Shown here: piece by piece, positions 25,506 through 34,695 of the stretch | How the letters are laid out: every line of letters starts with the position of its first letter | How positions within the stretch are numbered: position 1 is the stretch's first letter | NCBI GenBank assembly: GCA_023382975.1 | Contig: JAHDXO010000018.1 | Coordinates: forward strand, 44,477-108,476 | Origin: Pirellulaceae bacterium | GTDB taxonomy: Bacteria > Planctomycetota > Planctomycetia > Pirellulales > Pirellulaceae | Direction: 5' to 3' | Length of the DNA stretch: 64,000 nucleotides | Notes under the pieces: generated by a model | Database searches by the model: none | What the model was told of the DNA's origin: nothing | What the model saw: only the letters and a program-made list of their open reading frames with translations | Program-made: the position numbers and the translations under genes

Positions 25506-28231
25506 ACGACGAACGCCCCACTCCCGAGCAGATGCTCGCCCGGCTCAAGGCCGAAGCCGGCTGCGACCGGGCGACCGCGCCGCGCGGACGGCTCCGGTTG
25601 TTCTTCGGCTACGCGGCTGGGGTCGGAAAGACCTACGCCATGTTGCAGTCGGCACAGGCGGCGAAGAAAGAGGGTCGAGATGTTGTCGTCGGATACGTCG
25701 AGCCGCACGGTCGCCCTGAAACCGAAGCGTTATTGGCGGGGCTCGAATGCCTGCCGACGCTCCCGGTCGCCTACCGGGGTGCGACGCTGTGTGACTTTGA
25801 TCTCGACGCGGCCTTGAGCCGTCGGCCCGAGATCATCCTGGTCGACGAACTGGCCCACACCAACGCGCCCGGCATGAGGCACGCCAAACGCTGGCAGGAC
25901 GTGGAAGAATTGCTCGCTGCGCGAATCGACGTCTACGCCACCGTCAACGTGCAGCACGTGGAGTCGCTCAATGACATCGTGGCTGAGATCAGCGGTGTGG
26001 TCGTCCGCGAGACGATCCCGGACGAAGTTTTCGAACGCGCCGACGACGTGACGCTGATCGACTTGCCGCCCGACGAACTGTTGGAGCGATTGAAGCAAGG
26101 GAAGGTTTACATTCCCGAGCAAGCCGCGTATGCGCTGGAGAAGTTCTTCCGCAAGAACAACTTGGTTGCCCTCCGGGAGATCGCCTTGCGGCGGACGGCC
26201 GACCGAATTCACGAGGATGTCGAGACCGCCCGGCGCGGCGCGGCGGCGAAGATCCCGTGGCCAACCAACGAACGGCTGCTGGTGTGCGTCGGCCCCAGTC
26301 CGACCTCGGCCAAGGTCGTCCGCGCGGCCAAACGCTTGGCGGATCGTCTCGATGCCCCGTGGGTGGCCGTGCATGTGCAAACCGCCCGGGCCGCCCGGAT
26401 GAACGAGGCCGATCGCCAGCGGTTGCATCATCATCTGCGCTTGGCGGAGAGTCTGGGAGCGGAGATCGTCCAGGTCTCGGGCGCCGACATTGTCGGCGAG
26501 TTGCTCCAGTATGCAGCCGATCGCAATGTCACGAAGATCGTCGTCGGGAAAGCCGACGAGCCGCCGCGCCGGTGGTTCCCCAGGCGGTTCTCCCTGGTCG
26601 AGCGACTGGTCCGCGATAGCGGCTGCATCGACGTGTTCGTCGTGCGCGGTTTGGGAGAGCCCGTGGCGCAACGCGTCGCGGCCGCGGGAATCCGCGACAG
26701 GGCGGACTTCCGTCCCTGGCTAGGCACGGCGGTGGCCTTGGCGTTGGCCACGTTGATCTGCTTGGTGATCGATGCGCTCGGGCACACGGAGGCCAATCTG
26801 GTCATGGTGTACTTGCTGGCCGTCGTGGCGGTCGCGGCCCGCGACGGCGCGCTGCCCTCGGTGGCTGCATCGGTGCTGTCCGTGCTGCTGTTCGACGCGC
26901 TCTTTACGGAGCCGTACTACTGGTTCACCGTTCACGATACGCAGTATCTGCTCACGTTCGCCGTTATGCTCGTGGTTGGACTTCTGGCCAGCACCCTGAC
27001 GGCCCGCATCCGTTACCAGGCGGAGGTCGCGCGGCGGAACGAACGGCGGACCGAGGCACTGTACCGACTCAGCCGCCGTCTGACCGCGGCTCCGAAGACG
27101 AGCCAGTTGGTCGAAGAAGCCGAGAAGACCATCTCGGAGGTGTTTGACGCCTACGCCGTCATCTTCCTGCCCGACGATCAGGGCAGGATTCGGCCGATTG
27201 TCGGCCATCTGGCGACGTTCGCCGCGAGTGCCACGGAGTTTGCCGCGGCGCAGTGGGTGCTGGACCACAACGAACCGGCCGGTCGCGGCACCAACACGCT
27301 TCCTAACGCGGAAGCGGTCTATCTGCCGATGGCCACGCCCAACGGAGTCGTCGGTGTGCTGGCCGTTCAGGGGAAGAAATTGTCTGAATCGCTCTCTCTG
27401 GAGGCTCGTCAGTTGTTGGACACTTTCGCCACGCAGATCGCTTTCGCCGTCGAGCGAAATCGACTGTCGGACGAATCGCAGCAGGCCCGTGTCCAGATCG
27501 AAACGGAGAAGCTCCGCAGTTCGCTGCTCAGCGCCGTTTCCCACGATTTGCGCACTCCGCTGGCGGCGATCGCCGGTTCGGCGAGCAGTCTGTCGGAAGC
27601 CCTGGATTCTCTCGATGCAGCCGCGCGGCGCGAGTTGCTGAAGACCATCTGCCAAGAGTCCGACCGGTTGACGAGACTGGTGGAGAACCTGTTGCACATG
27701 ACTCGCCTTTCCAGCGGCCGCATCGCACTGAATCGCCAGTGGCTGCCGCTGGACGAAGTCATCGGCTCGGCCCTTCATCGAATGGAGCGGCACCTAGCCG
27801 GTCGAGAGGTCCGCGTCGAACTCGCTGACGGCTTGCCGTTGGCCAGTTTGGACGACGTGCTGATCGAATCGGTTTTCGTGAATCTGCTGGACAATTCGGT
27901 CAAGTATTCCGATCCTGGTTCGCCTCTTGAAATCCGAGTCGAGGAAGTCGCCGACGGGATTGCCGTCGAGATTGCCGATCGAGGGCGCGGCTTGTTTCCA
28001 GGCGATGAACGACGGATCTTTGAGATCTTTTACCGTGGTGCAGGAACAAGGCCGGATCGGCGCGGTACCGGCTTGGGCTTGGCGATCTGCAAGGCCATCG
28101 TCCAGGCGCACGGAGGAACGATCGAGGCCCGCAACCGGCTCGAAGGAGGCACCATCGTTCGATTTGTAATTCCACACGACGGGGCGCCTCCTTCTTTGGA
28201 CTTCATCACAGCCGAGCAGGCCAGCCTATGA
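25502..28231 (+). CDS. kdpD: KdpD sensor histidine kinase
   Basis: A 909-residue membrane kinase that senses K+ limitation and phosphorylates KdpE. Order: N-terminal KdpD domain with a Walker A-like FFGYAAGVGKTYAML (about 30-45) and HTNAPG (about 119-124); a universal-stress domain to about 370; four transmembrane helices at about 395-500; a GAF domain at about 530-650; HisKA with His681 in SHDLRTPL; and an HATPase with the N-box in ESVFVNLLDNSVKYS and RGTGLGLAI. It overlaps kdpC and kdpE by four bases each. It is a full-length family member. The input could include c-di-AMP through the stress domain, which is known for some KdpD proteins. Confidence 0.95.
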   Translation: MNDERPTPEQMLARLKAEAGCDRATAPRGRLRLFFGYAAGVGKTYAMLQSAQAAKKEGRDVVVGYVEPHGRPETEALLAGLECLPTLPVAYRGATLCDFDLDAALSRRPEIILVDELAHTNAPGMRHAKRWQDVEELLAARIDVYATVNVQHVESLNDIVAEISGVVVRETIPDEVFERADDVTLIDLPPDELLERLKQGKVYIPEQAAYALEKFFRKNNLVALREIALRRTADRIHEDVETARRGAAAKIPWPTNERLLVCVGPSPTSAKVVRAAKRLADRLDAPWVAVHVQTARAARMNEADRQRLHHHLRLAESLGAEIVQVSGADIVGELLQYAADRNVTKIVVGKADEPPRRWFPRRFSLVERLVRDSGCIDVFVVRGLGEPVAQRVAAAGIRDRADFRPWLGTAVALALATLICLVIDALGHTEANLVMVYLLAVVAVAARDGALPSVAASVLSVLLFDALFTEPYYWFTVHDTQYLLTFAVMLVVGLLASTLTARIRYQAEVARRNERRTEALYRLSRRLTAAPKTSQLVEEAEKTISEVFDAYAVIFLPDDQGRIRPIVGHLATFAASATEFAAAQWVLDHNEPAGRGTNTLPNAEAVYLPMATPNGVVGVLAVQGKKLSESLSLEARQLLDTFATQIAFAVERNRLSDESQQARVQIETEKLRSSLLSAVSHDLRTPLAAIAGSASSLSEALDSLDAAARRELLKTICQESDRLTRLVENLLHMTRLSSGRIALNRQWLPLDEVIGSALHRMERHLAGREVRVELADGLPLASLDDVLIESVFVNLLDNSVKYSDPGSPLEIRVEEVADGIAVEIADRGRGLFPGDERRIFEIFYRGAGTRPDRRGTGLGLAICKAIVQAHGGTIEARNRLEGGTIVRFVIPHDGAPPSLDFITAEQASL

Positions 28232-28929
28232 CGACCAACGAAATCCTGATTGCGGTCATTGAGGACGAAGCTCCCATCCGGTGCTTTCTGCGCGCTTCGT
28301 TGGGCGTCGAAGGGTTTCGTGTGGCCGAGGCCGCTACGGCGAAAGACGGCTTGCGGATCATCACGCAACAGCGGCCCGCCCTGGTGCTCCTGGACCTGGG
28401 CCTGCCTGATGCAGACGGCCTGCAGATCATTCAGGAAGTTCGGCAATGGTCGGCGATGCCAATCATTATCCTCTCGGCGCGTGGCGAGGAGCAAAGCAAG
28501 ATCGTCGCCTTGAATGCCGGCGCGGATGACTACCTGACCAAGCCGTTCGGAGTCGGCGAGTTGCTCGCCCGCATCCGTGTAGGACTCCGCCACGCTGCAC
28601 GCATCGGGGCACACGAAACCGATACGACAGCGTTCCGGTTCGGCCATGTTCGGGGCGATCTGGCGCAACGCCGCGTCTTCGTCGACGACGAAGAGGTACG
28701 ACTCACCAAGATCGAATTCGATCTGCTGGCCCTGCTCGTGCAACACGCTGGGAAAGTGTTGACGCATCGCTTCCTGCTGAAGGAGGTCTGGGGACCGCAT
28801 ACCGTGGATGAATCCCACTACGTCCGCGTCTTCATGGCCAATTTGAGAAAGAAACTGGAACGAAATCCCAGCCGCCCCGAATACCTGCTCACCGAGCAAG
28901 GCGTCGGCTATCGGTTGAAGACGGAATAG
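28228..28929 (+). CDS. kdpE: KdpE response regulator
   Basis: A 233-residue OmpR/PhoB-type transcription regulator. The receiver has acidic residues EDE at 12-14, the phospho-acceptor Asp56 in LVLLDLGLPD, and the conserved Lys in YLTKPFG. The C-terminal winged helix includes VRLTKIEFDLLALLVQHAGK and VRVFMANLRKKLE. Translation is coupled to kdpD through ATGA. It would activate kdpFABC when K+ is scarce. Confidence 0.95.
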   Translation: MTTNEILIAVIEDEAPIRCFLRASLGVEGFRVAEAATAKDGLRIITQQRPALVLLDLGLPDADGLQIIQEVRQWSAMPIIILSARGEEQSKIVALNAGADDYLTKPFGVGELLARIRVGLRHAARIGAHETDTTAFRFGHVRGDLAQRRVFVDDEEVRLTKIEFDLLALLVQHAGKVLTHRFLLKEVWGPHTVDESHYVRVFMANLRKKLERNPSRPEYLLTEQGVGYRLKTE

Positions 28930-29075
28930 CTCCATCGACCCCGTGGCCGTATAACGCCGGGCGAACGGCCGCGAACTTCGCGACGTTGCGGATGGCCAAC
29001 CACTTGACCGCAGAGGGCGGGGATTCCAGAATGCGGGGACTTCTGCTTGTGCCACGAACAAAGGGAGAACTGCGG

Positions 29076-30407
29076 ATGAACTCGAAGCGAGGTGGTTTTC
29101 GCGGCGTGGTCGTTTTCCTGGCGATGACGGTTTGTTTTCAGACGATGGCTTTCGCTCAAGTCTCCGGCGAGAGTCCGCGCGCGTGGCAGGAGCAGGCGGT
29201 TGAGTACGCGCGCATCATGTCGCGGGTGAAATGGACGCCGGTCGCGGGCGGAATGCCGAACCGGCGCGGCGGCTATTTCGAGGAAGGAACCGAGTACACC
29301 GGTGTTCCGTATTCGAGCGTCAAGTCGGTAGGGCGGTGCATCGGCTTCGACATCTATCTGAAGACATTTCTGGCCGCCGTCGAGAATCCTCACAGCGTCT
29401 TGTATACCGAGAACCTCTCCGGCGAGGTGTCCAACGCCGCGACCTACTATGGCAAGGTCTGCTCGACCTTTACCAGCTATGCCTTGCAGTGCGCCGTGCC
29501 CTACCGAAGCTCGCATCACGGCCCCGAGTTCCGCGACGGTGTGGTCCTGGTCGAACCGCAATCGGCTCAGGCCGCCCAACCGGGCGACGTTATTTACACG
29601 CCACCCGCGACCGTCGGCGGAGGTTCTCACGTGGAAATCGTGACCGCGGTCGAAAGAAGCGAGGGGAACGTGACGGCCGTGCGCGTCGAGGATAGTTGGC
29701 CGCCGACCACCCGCAACCTGCTCCGCAAGGCATCCGAATTCGATTCCCATATTTCGTCTCGCGGACGCAGACTGTATCGGATCACCGACTTCGATGCCTG
29801 GCGCCAGCAGAACAAGGCGGAATCGTTCCTGTTTCCAAACTACGACGAGGACTCCGCGACGCCCGCCATCAATCGCGTTCTGCTGCTCGACCGCGGAGAC
29901 TGGGTTCCGTATTTCAAGTCGCAGGCCGTCAAGTTCAACGTCATGGACAGAGACTCACGCGGCGTCCGGACACTTGTTGTCAAGCGTGGCGAAGCGGTCG
30001 TCGAGGAGATCCCGGTGCGCGGCAGGGGCGTGATCGAACGTTTGTTTTCTGACTGCGGCGACTACACGGCGCATTGCGTCATGAGCGGCGGTTCCCTGAG
30101 TCAGGCGTGCGAGTTCTCCGTGTGCGACCTCGATTTCAGCCTGCCCGTCGAACCGCCGACGCGGGACAGTTCATGGGAGATCAAATTCACTGCCGGCAAT
30201 CTGAACATCATCACGGTGTACTTGATGAGCCCCAAGCCGCCTTACGGCCGCTACCATCTGTGGCTCACCGAGCAAGACCGTCGCCATGGAAAAGTGACCG
30301 TTCCTGCCGGCCTGGTGCAGGATTTGGGACCTGTGCAGGTGTGGCTGATCGGGGAAAACAAGTACGGCCGATTGACCAGGCAACAAGAGGTCATGATCGT
30401 CCCGTAA
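29076..30407 (+). CDS. Secreted Cys/His papain-like (NlpC/CHAP-like) protein of unknown target
   Basis: A 443-residue protein with a signal peptide (about 1-27, ending AFAQ). Residues about 120-200 look like an NlpC/P60 or CHAP-type fold: Cys129 in YGKVCSTFTSYAL starts a helix, and His185 lies in PGDVIYTPP...GGSHVEIVTAV, the usual spacing for a Cys/His pair. The remainder, about 270-443, is beta-rich with no recognised domain. A cell-wall or peptide amidase role is inferred only from the fold. ATG 29076 has GGGAGAAC upstream; the frame opens at 28986 but that part lacks signal character. It is 146 bases after kdpE and not obviously part of that operon. Confidence 0.6.
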   Translation: MNSKRGGFRGVVVFLAMTVCFQTMAFAQVSGESPRAWQEQAVEYARIMSRVKWTPVAGGMPNRRGGYFEEGTEYTGVPYSSVKSVGRCIGFDIYLKTFLAAVENPHSVLYTENLSGEVSNAATYYGKVCSTFTSYALQCAVPYRSSHHGPEFRDGVVLVEPQSAQAAQPGDVIYTPPATVGGGSHVEIVTAVERSEGNVTAVRVEDSWPPTTRNLLRKASEFDSHISSRGRRLYRITDFDAWRQQNKAESFLFPNYDEDSATPAINRVLLLDRGDWVPYFKSQAVKFNVMDRDSRGVRTLVVKRGEAVVEEIPVRGRGVIERLFSDCGDYTAHCVMSGGSLSQACEFSVCDLDFSLPVEPPTRDSSWEIKFTAGNLNIITVYLMSPKPPYGRYHLWLTEQDRRHGKVTVPAGLVQDLGPVQVWLIGENKYGRLTRQQEVMIVP

Positions 30408-30537
30408 CGGCGGCCTCGAAGATTCTCTGCCGCGACATGCTGAACGTACACTTCCGCGTTGGAGACAAGCGGACGACGTCTTCTCAAAGCGGATGCCCCG
30501 ACGTGTACGTCTTGCTCTCACTCGCTGGCGGTCTGTG

Positions 30538-32412
30538 CTACGGGGTGTCCTCGATTCGTTTCAGTTTCTTCTCCAATTCCATGCGTTCCTTGACCGGTAC
30601 GTTGGGCAGCAGTATCCAGTTGCTCAGCAGTGCGTGTTCGTAGCAGCAATAGCCGTGCAGCGGCCGATTGCTGGCCAGCGTGGCAAAGGCTTCACGGATG
30701 TCGGCGGCGGTCGTCTCGTTGTGCCGGGCGACCTGGGTCATGGCGATGATGGCTGCTGTCGTGGTCCAGTCCGCGGCTCCCCAGAGCACCGACAGCAGCG
30801 CATCTCGACGAACGGAGTTGTGCCACGTCCCTTCGAGGTTTGCCAGGACGAGGGCGGCGGCAAGCTGAACTCGCGGTAGCCAGCAGAGCACGTTCTCGCC
30901 TGCCGGCAGCGCGGGTGGGTGGACCATCACTGCCAGGATGTTCGCGGCGTCGGTCGCCTCGAACTTGGTTGCCACGCGACTGGCCGACGCCCAGTTTGCC
31001 TGGTAATCGTAAGGCTCCAACGCCAGAGCTGCGATGCGTTCGACAACGTCCGGACGCGGGACCGGTGCGGCGGGCGCAGGTTCCGTTTCGTGGTACGTCC
31101 ACAGCAGGTACTTGACCGGCCGGCAGGGATACCGCGGGTCCGGCTGCGGAATGTTCTGGACGTTGACCAGCAACCTCGCCTTGCGCCGGCAAGCCTCTGT
31201 GAGCCGACGGAAGGCCAGGCGGGTGCTGGGCGCCTCCAGATGAGTGAGCGAGAGCGTGAATTCCGGATTGGGATTCCCGTTTCCCTCAGCGACTTCCGTG
31301 CTGCCGAGTTGCGGAGCGACTTGCCTCAAAAATTCGGCGGTCGTGCCTCCCGGTTCCGGCAGGAAGCCCAAATAGGGCAGGAATCGTTCGTACAATTGAT
31401 ACGCCCGCCGGCTGGTTGCGTTCTCGTTCAGCATCGCCCAGATCCGGTCCAGGTGCGACTTGTCGCCGGTCAATTTCCACTGGCAGTACAGCGACGAGGG
31501 TAGCGCCCAAGGATGGTCGGGATGGGATTCCAGAACATGCGAATACCATCGGCGGGCATCTTCCCACTGCTGGTGGTCAAAGAACATGTCGGCAGCTTCC
31601 AGCCGATCGGCCAAATCGTCGGGCGCATACTGGATGGCCCGTTCGAATGCGGCCAACGCACCGGCGACGTCACCCATTTCGCGGCGCACCAGCCCCTCGG
31701 CCGTATACGAATGCCAGCCGGGACGCTCCTGGACGAACCGTAGGGCCACCTGGAGTGCCTCGGAGAACCGGCCCGCCTTGCGCAACAAACCGGTACGCGT
31801 CATCTCGGCCAGATCAAGTAGCTCGCCGGAGTAGATCCAGCGTCGAGCGATCTCCACGTAACGGTCCAATTCCTGTTGCTGAGACGCCGTGATAAGACGC
31901 GATTCGGGATACCGCTGCAGCACAAGCAAGAACAGCTTCAGAACGGTTTGCGGTGGCACGGATTCGACGGTGCCGGCGGGTTTTAGCCAGTTCAGTGCCC
32001 AGGCTTCCAGGTAGCTGGATTCCTGACTGGCGCTCACGATCGCCACCAGCAAGTCGATCGCCTCCCCCAATCGCCCCAGTCGGGCCAGGATGAATGCGCG
32101 AACCGCTTCGCAGGCTTGATGCCGATGCCCGGACTCAGATTCCGGGTACAGGCTCAAGGGGTCAGCGGCGGACACCTGAAGGTACTGTTCCAGGAGCTTC
32201 AACGAGTCGGGATCGGACGGTGCGAAGTTCAGCAGCCAAGCCAGATGGATGGCGCCGCGTTGCAGACAGCCACCCGAATCCAATTCGCTTTGGGCGACGA
32301 ACCGATGAAACTCGGGCGGATGGTTCTGCAATGCGGCGACGCTGCCGTCCGCGGCTGCCGAATTCTTCGGTTCGCGTTTTTCAACGCCTGATATGCTCGC
32401 CAACCACCCCAT
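30538..32412 (-). CDS. Tetratricopeptide-repeat protein of unknown function
   Basis: A 624-residue soluble, helical protein. TPR-like repeats are clear at about 190-330, for example GLVRREMGDVAGALAAFERA and ADMFFDHQQWEDARRWYSHV. The last 150 residues look like HEAT-type helices. There is no signal peptide. ATG 32412 (MGWLASISG) follows GGAAGGGC; a longer frame exists upstream without a ribosome site. It is divergent from the Ser/Thr kinase gene, which might act on it, but that is only positional. Function unknown. Confidence 0.75.
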   Translation of the reverse strand: MGWLASISGVEKREPKNSAAADGSVAALQNHPPEFHRFVAQSELDSGGCLQRGAIHLAWLLNFAPSDPDSLKLLEQYLQVSAADPLSLYPESESGHRHQACEAVRAFILARLGRLGEAIDLLVAIVSASQESSYLEAWALNWLKPAGTVESVPPQTVLKLFLLVLQRYPESRLITASQQQELDRYVEIARRWIYSGELLDLAEMTRTGLLRKAGRFSEALQVALRFVQERPGWHSYTAEGLVRREMGDVAGALAAFERAIQYAPDDLADRLEAADMFFDHQQWEDARRWYSHVLESHPDHPWALPSSLYCQWKLTGDKSHLDRIWAMLNENATSRRAYQLYERFLPYLGFLPEPGGTTAEFLRQVAPQLGSTEVAEGNGNPNPEFTLSLTHLEAPSTRLAFRRLTEACRRKARLLVNVQNIPQPDPRYPCRPVKYLLWTYHETEPAPAAPVPRPDVVERIAALALEPYDYQANWASASRVATKFEATDAANILAVMVHPPALPAGENVLCWLPRVQLAAALVLANLEGTWHNSVRRDALLSVLWGAADWTTTAAIIAMTQVARHNETTAADIREAFATLASNRPLHGYCCYEHALLSNWILLPNVPVKERMELEKKLKRIEDTP

Positions 32413-32664
32413 TGCCAAGCCCTTCCTTCCACACCGGATCGCTTGCCTGACGATCTTTGCCGACACCCCTATTGCACCATGCAAAGACTCAGGATGCAAT
32501 CGGTCGCGACGAGCGACAATCGGCTACCGGGCTTTGTGGTTCTACCTGCCACGCGACGGTTTTCGCGTTATACTAGGTTGGCTGGCGTTTCGGGGGGGCA
32601 TTTGGCGCGAGGCGGTGATGGGGTCGTCGTTCTTGGAATCGGCTGCGAGCAGCAAAGGTCTGGC

Positions 32665-33474
32665 GTGATCGACATTTTGAAACCGCGACAGAAGTTGGGG
32701 AAATACCGGATCGAGCGGCGATTGGGCGTAGGCGGTTTCGCCTGTGTCTATCAGGCGATGGACACGATCGAGGGGATCCGAGTTGCCTTGAAGATCCCCC
32801 GCCCGCAACATCTGACCGAAGAAGTGCTGGGCGACTTTCGCAACGAAGTCCGCCTGACGGCAAAGCTGGATCACCCGAATGTACTGCTTATTAAGGATGC
32901 CAGCTTCATCGAAGATTATTTCGTGATCGTCTTTCAACTGGGCGAGCGGACTCTGGCGGATCGCTTGCGGAGCCGACTTTCGTTCGACGTTGCGCTGGAC
33001 TATGCCCAGCAGATGCTGGACGCCGTCGCCTACGCTCACAGCATGAACATCATGCATTGCGACATCAAGCCGGAGAATTTCATCATCTTTCCGAACAACC
33101 GTCTGCGACTGGCCGATTTCGGAATCGCCAAGGTCGCTCAACGGACGATCAAGGGCTCGGGCTCCGGCTCGGTCGGGTTCATGGCGCCAGAACAGGCGAT
33201 GGGCCGTCCCTCGATGAAGTCCGACGTCTTCTCCCTGGGACTGATCATCTGCCGGATGCTGTCAGGACAATGGCCCGAGTGGCCTTTTTCTTGGCCGCCG
33301 CCGGGATATCAGCAACTCAGACGGAAAGCTCATCCGGATCTGATCGATTTTCTTCGCCGGGCCATCGAACCCAATCCGCGGAAGCGGTTCCGTGATGCCG
33401 AACACATGCTGAACGCCTTCCGCCGCGTACGGCCCCGAGCGATGCGTTACGCCGAGCGCCGCAAGAGACGGTAG
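32665..33474 (+). CDS. Small cytoplasmic Ser/Thr protein kinase, non-RD type
   Basis: A 269-residue Hanks-type kinase comprising essentially only the catalytic domain. The glycine loop is GVGGFACVYQ (21-30), the ATP lysine K43 lies in ALKIP, the catalytic loop is HCDIKPENF with Asp133, DFG begins at Asp151 and APEQ follows. The residue before Asp133 is Cys instead of the usual Arg, making it non-RD. There is no transmembrane segment or sensor domain, unlike many planctomycete kinases. The start is GTG 32665; the upstream part of the frame overlaps the divergent TPR region and is not kinase-like. The GT4 gene begins 12 bases after the stop, so the two may be co-transcribed. Confidence 0.85.
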   Translation: MIDILKPRQKLGKYRIERRLGVGGFACVYQAMDTIEGIRVALKIPRPQHLTEEVLGDFRNEVRLTAKLDHPNVLLIKDASFIEDYFVIVFQLGERTLADRLRSRLSFDVALDYAQQMLDAVAYAHSMNIMHCDIKPENFIIFPNNRLRLADFGIAKVAQRTIKGSGSGSVGFMAPEQAMGRPSMKSDVFSLGLIICRMLSGQWPEWPFSWPPPGYQQLRRKAHPDLIDFLRRAIEPNPRKRFRDAEHMLNAFRRVRPRAMRYAERRKRR

Positions 33475-33486
33475 TCATCCGAGGCC

Positions 33487-34641
33487 ATGGGAACTTCGAT
33501 GCGAATTGCGCTGGTCATCACGGAATTGGATCCCGGCGGGGCGGAACGTTGTTTCGTCAATCTGGCGATTGGCCTGCGTCCGCATGGCTTCGAAACAGCC
33601 GTGTATTCGTTGGCGCCGCGACCGGTTGCTGATCGCGACATGCTGGTCCGACGTTTGGAGGAAGCGTCGATTCCCGTTCATTTTTTGGGTGCCCGCTCGA
33701 TTTGGCAGACCCCCGCTACGTTCCGCCGTTTACGGCGGCTGCTGGCTGGCGATCGGCCTGACGTCGTGCAGACTTTTTTGTTTCATGCGAACGTGCTCGG
33801 CTCGTGCGCCGCCCGCGGCAAGAACCGGCCGCTGCTGATCACCGGTGTTCGAGTGGCCGACCCATCGGTTTGGCGCCAGCGTTTGGAGGCTTGGACCAGT
33901 CGCCGCGCGGATCGCATTGTCTGCGTCAGCCGGGATGTTGCCGACTTCTGCGGTACTCGGGCCGGTTTCCCGCGCGACCGGCTGCTGGTCATTCCGAACG
34001 GAATCGATCTCGCGGGCTATCCTGCGGGTCGTCGCTTAACTCCCGGACAAGTCGGGTTGCCGGAGGACCGCCGAGTGCTCCTGTTTGTCGGACGGCTACA
34101 TCCCCAGAAAGCCGTTGATTGGCTGATTGGATTGGCCCCCCGGATGTTCGATCGTTTGCCTCACCATGATTTGGTCGTGGCGGGTGACGGTCCGCAGCGA
34201 GCCGAATTGGAGCAATTGGCGGCGCGCATCGGAGTCTCGGATCGCATTCGCTTCCTCGGGCACCGAGCCGATGTTGCCGCCTTGCTGGCCGCGGCTGACC
34301 TACTGGTATTGCCGTCGCGATGGGAAGGAATGCCTAATGCCGTGCTCGAAGCTATGGCCAGCAGTCGGCCTGTCGTCGCAACAAAGGCAGCGGGGGTGGT
34401 CGAACTTCTGGGACCGCTGGCCGACCGCCAGACGGTCGAAATTGGAGACGGCGATGCGCTGACGAACGCCATCATTCAGATCGCCGATCAACCGGCGCTC
34501 GCGGCCGAACTGGGGCAGGCAAACCGGCGCCGCGTGTCCGAGGAGTTTTCGCTTGAACGCATGATACGAGCGTACGCCCAACTGTACCGAACGGGGCGAC
34601 GACTGATCGGGAAGGTGGCTCTCCCCAACGGATCGCCCTGA
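33487..34641 (+). CDS. Glycosyltransferase family 4
   Basis: A 384-residue GT-B retaining glycosyltransferase. The N-terminal Rossmann domain has ITELDPGGAERCFVNLA, and the C-terminal domain has LFVGRLHPQKAVDWLIGL and the nucleotide-sugar motif EGMPNAVLEAMASSRPVVAT. Acceptor and donor are not readable. ATG 33487 and ATG 33499 are both in frame; the first has GAGG close by. It follows the kinase gene by 12 bases. It probably works in cell-surface glycan assembly. Confidence 0.85.
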   Translation: MGTSMRIALVITELDPGGAERCFVNLAIGLRPHGFETAVYSLAPRPVADRDMLVRRLEEASIPVHFLGARSIWQTPATFRRLRRLLAGDRPDVVQTFLFHANVLGSCAARGKNRPLLITGVRVADPSVWRQRLEAWTSRRADRIVCVSRDVADFCGTRAGFPRDRLLVIPNGIDLAGYPAGRRLTPGQVGLPEDRRVLLFVGRLHPQKAVDWLIGLAPRMFDRLPHHDLVVAGDGPQRAELEQLAARIGVSDRIRFLGHRADVAALLAAADLLVLPSRWEGMPNAVLEAMASSRPVVATKAAGVVELLGPLADRQTVEIGDGDALTNAIIQIADQPALAAELGQANRRRVSEEFSLERMIRAYAQLYRTGRRLIGKVALPNGSP

Positions 34642-34695
34642 ATCGGACGGGCATTTCTGAGGCGGCCGCGAGGGGGCTTGTCGAGGCGTGACCGT

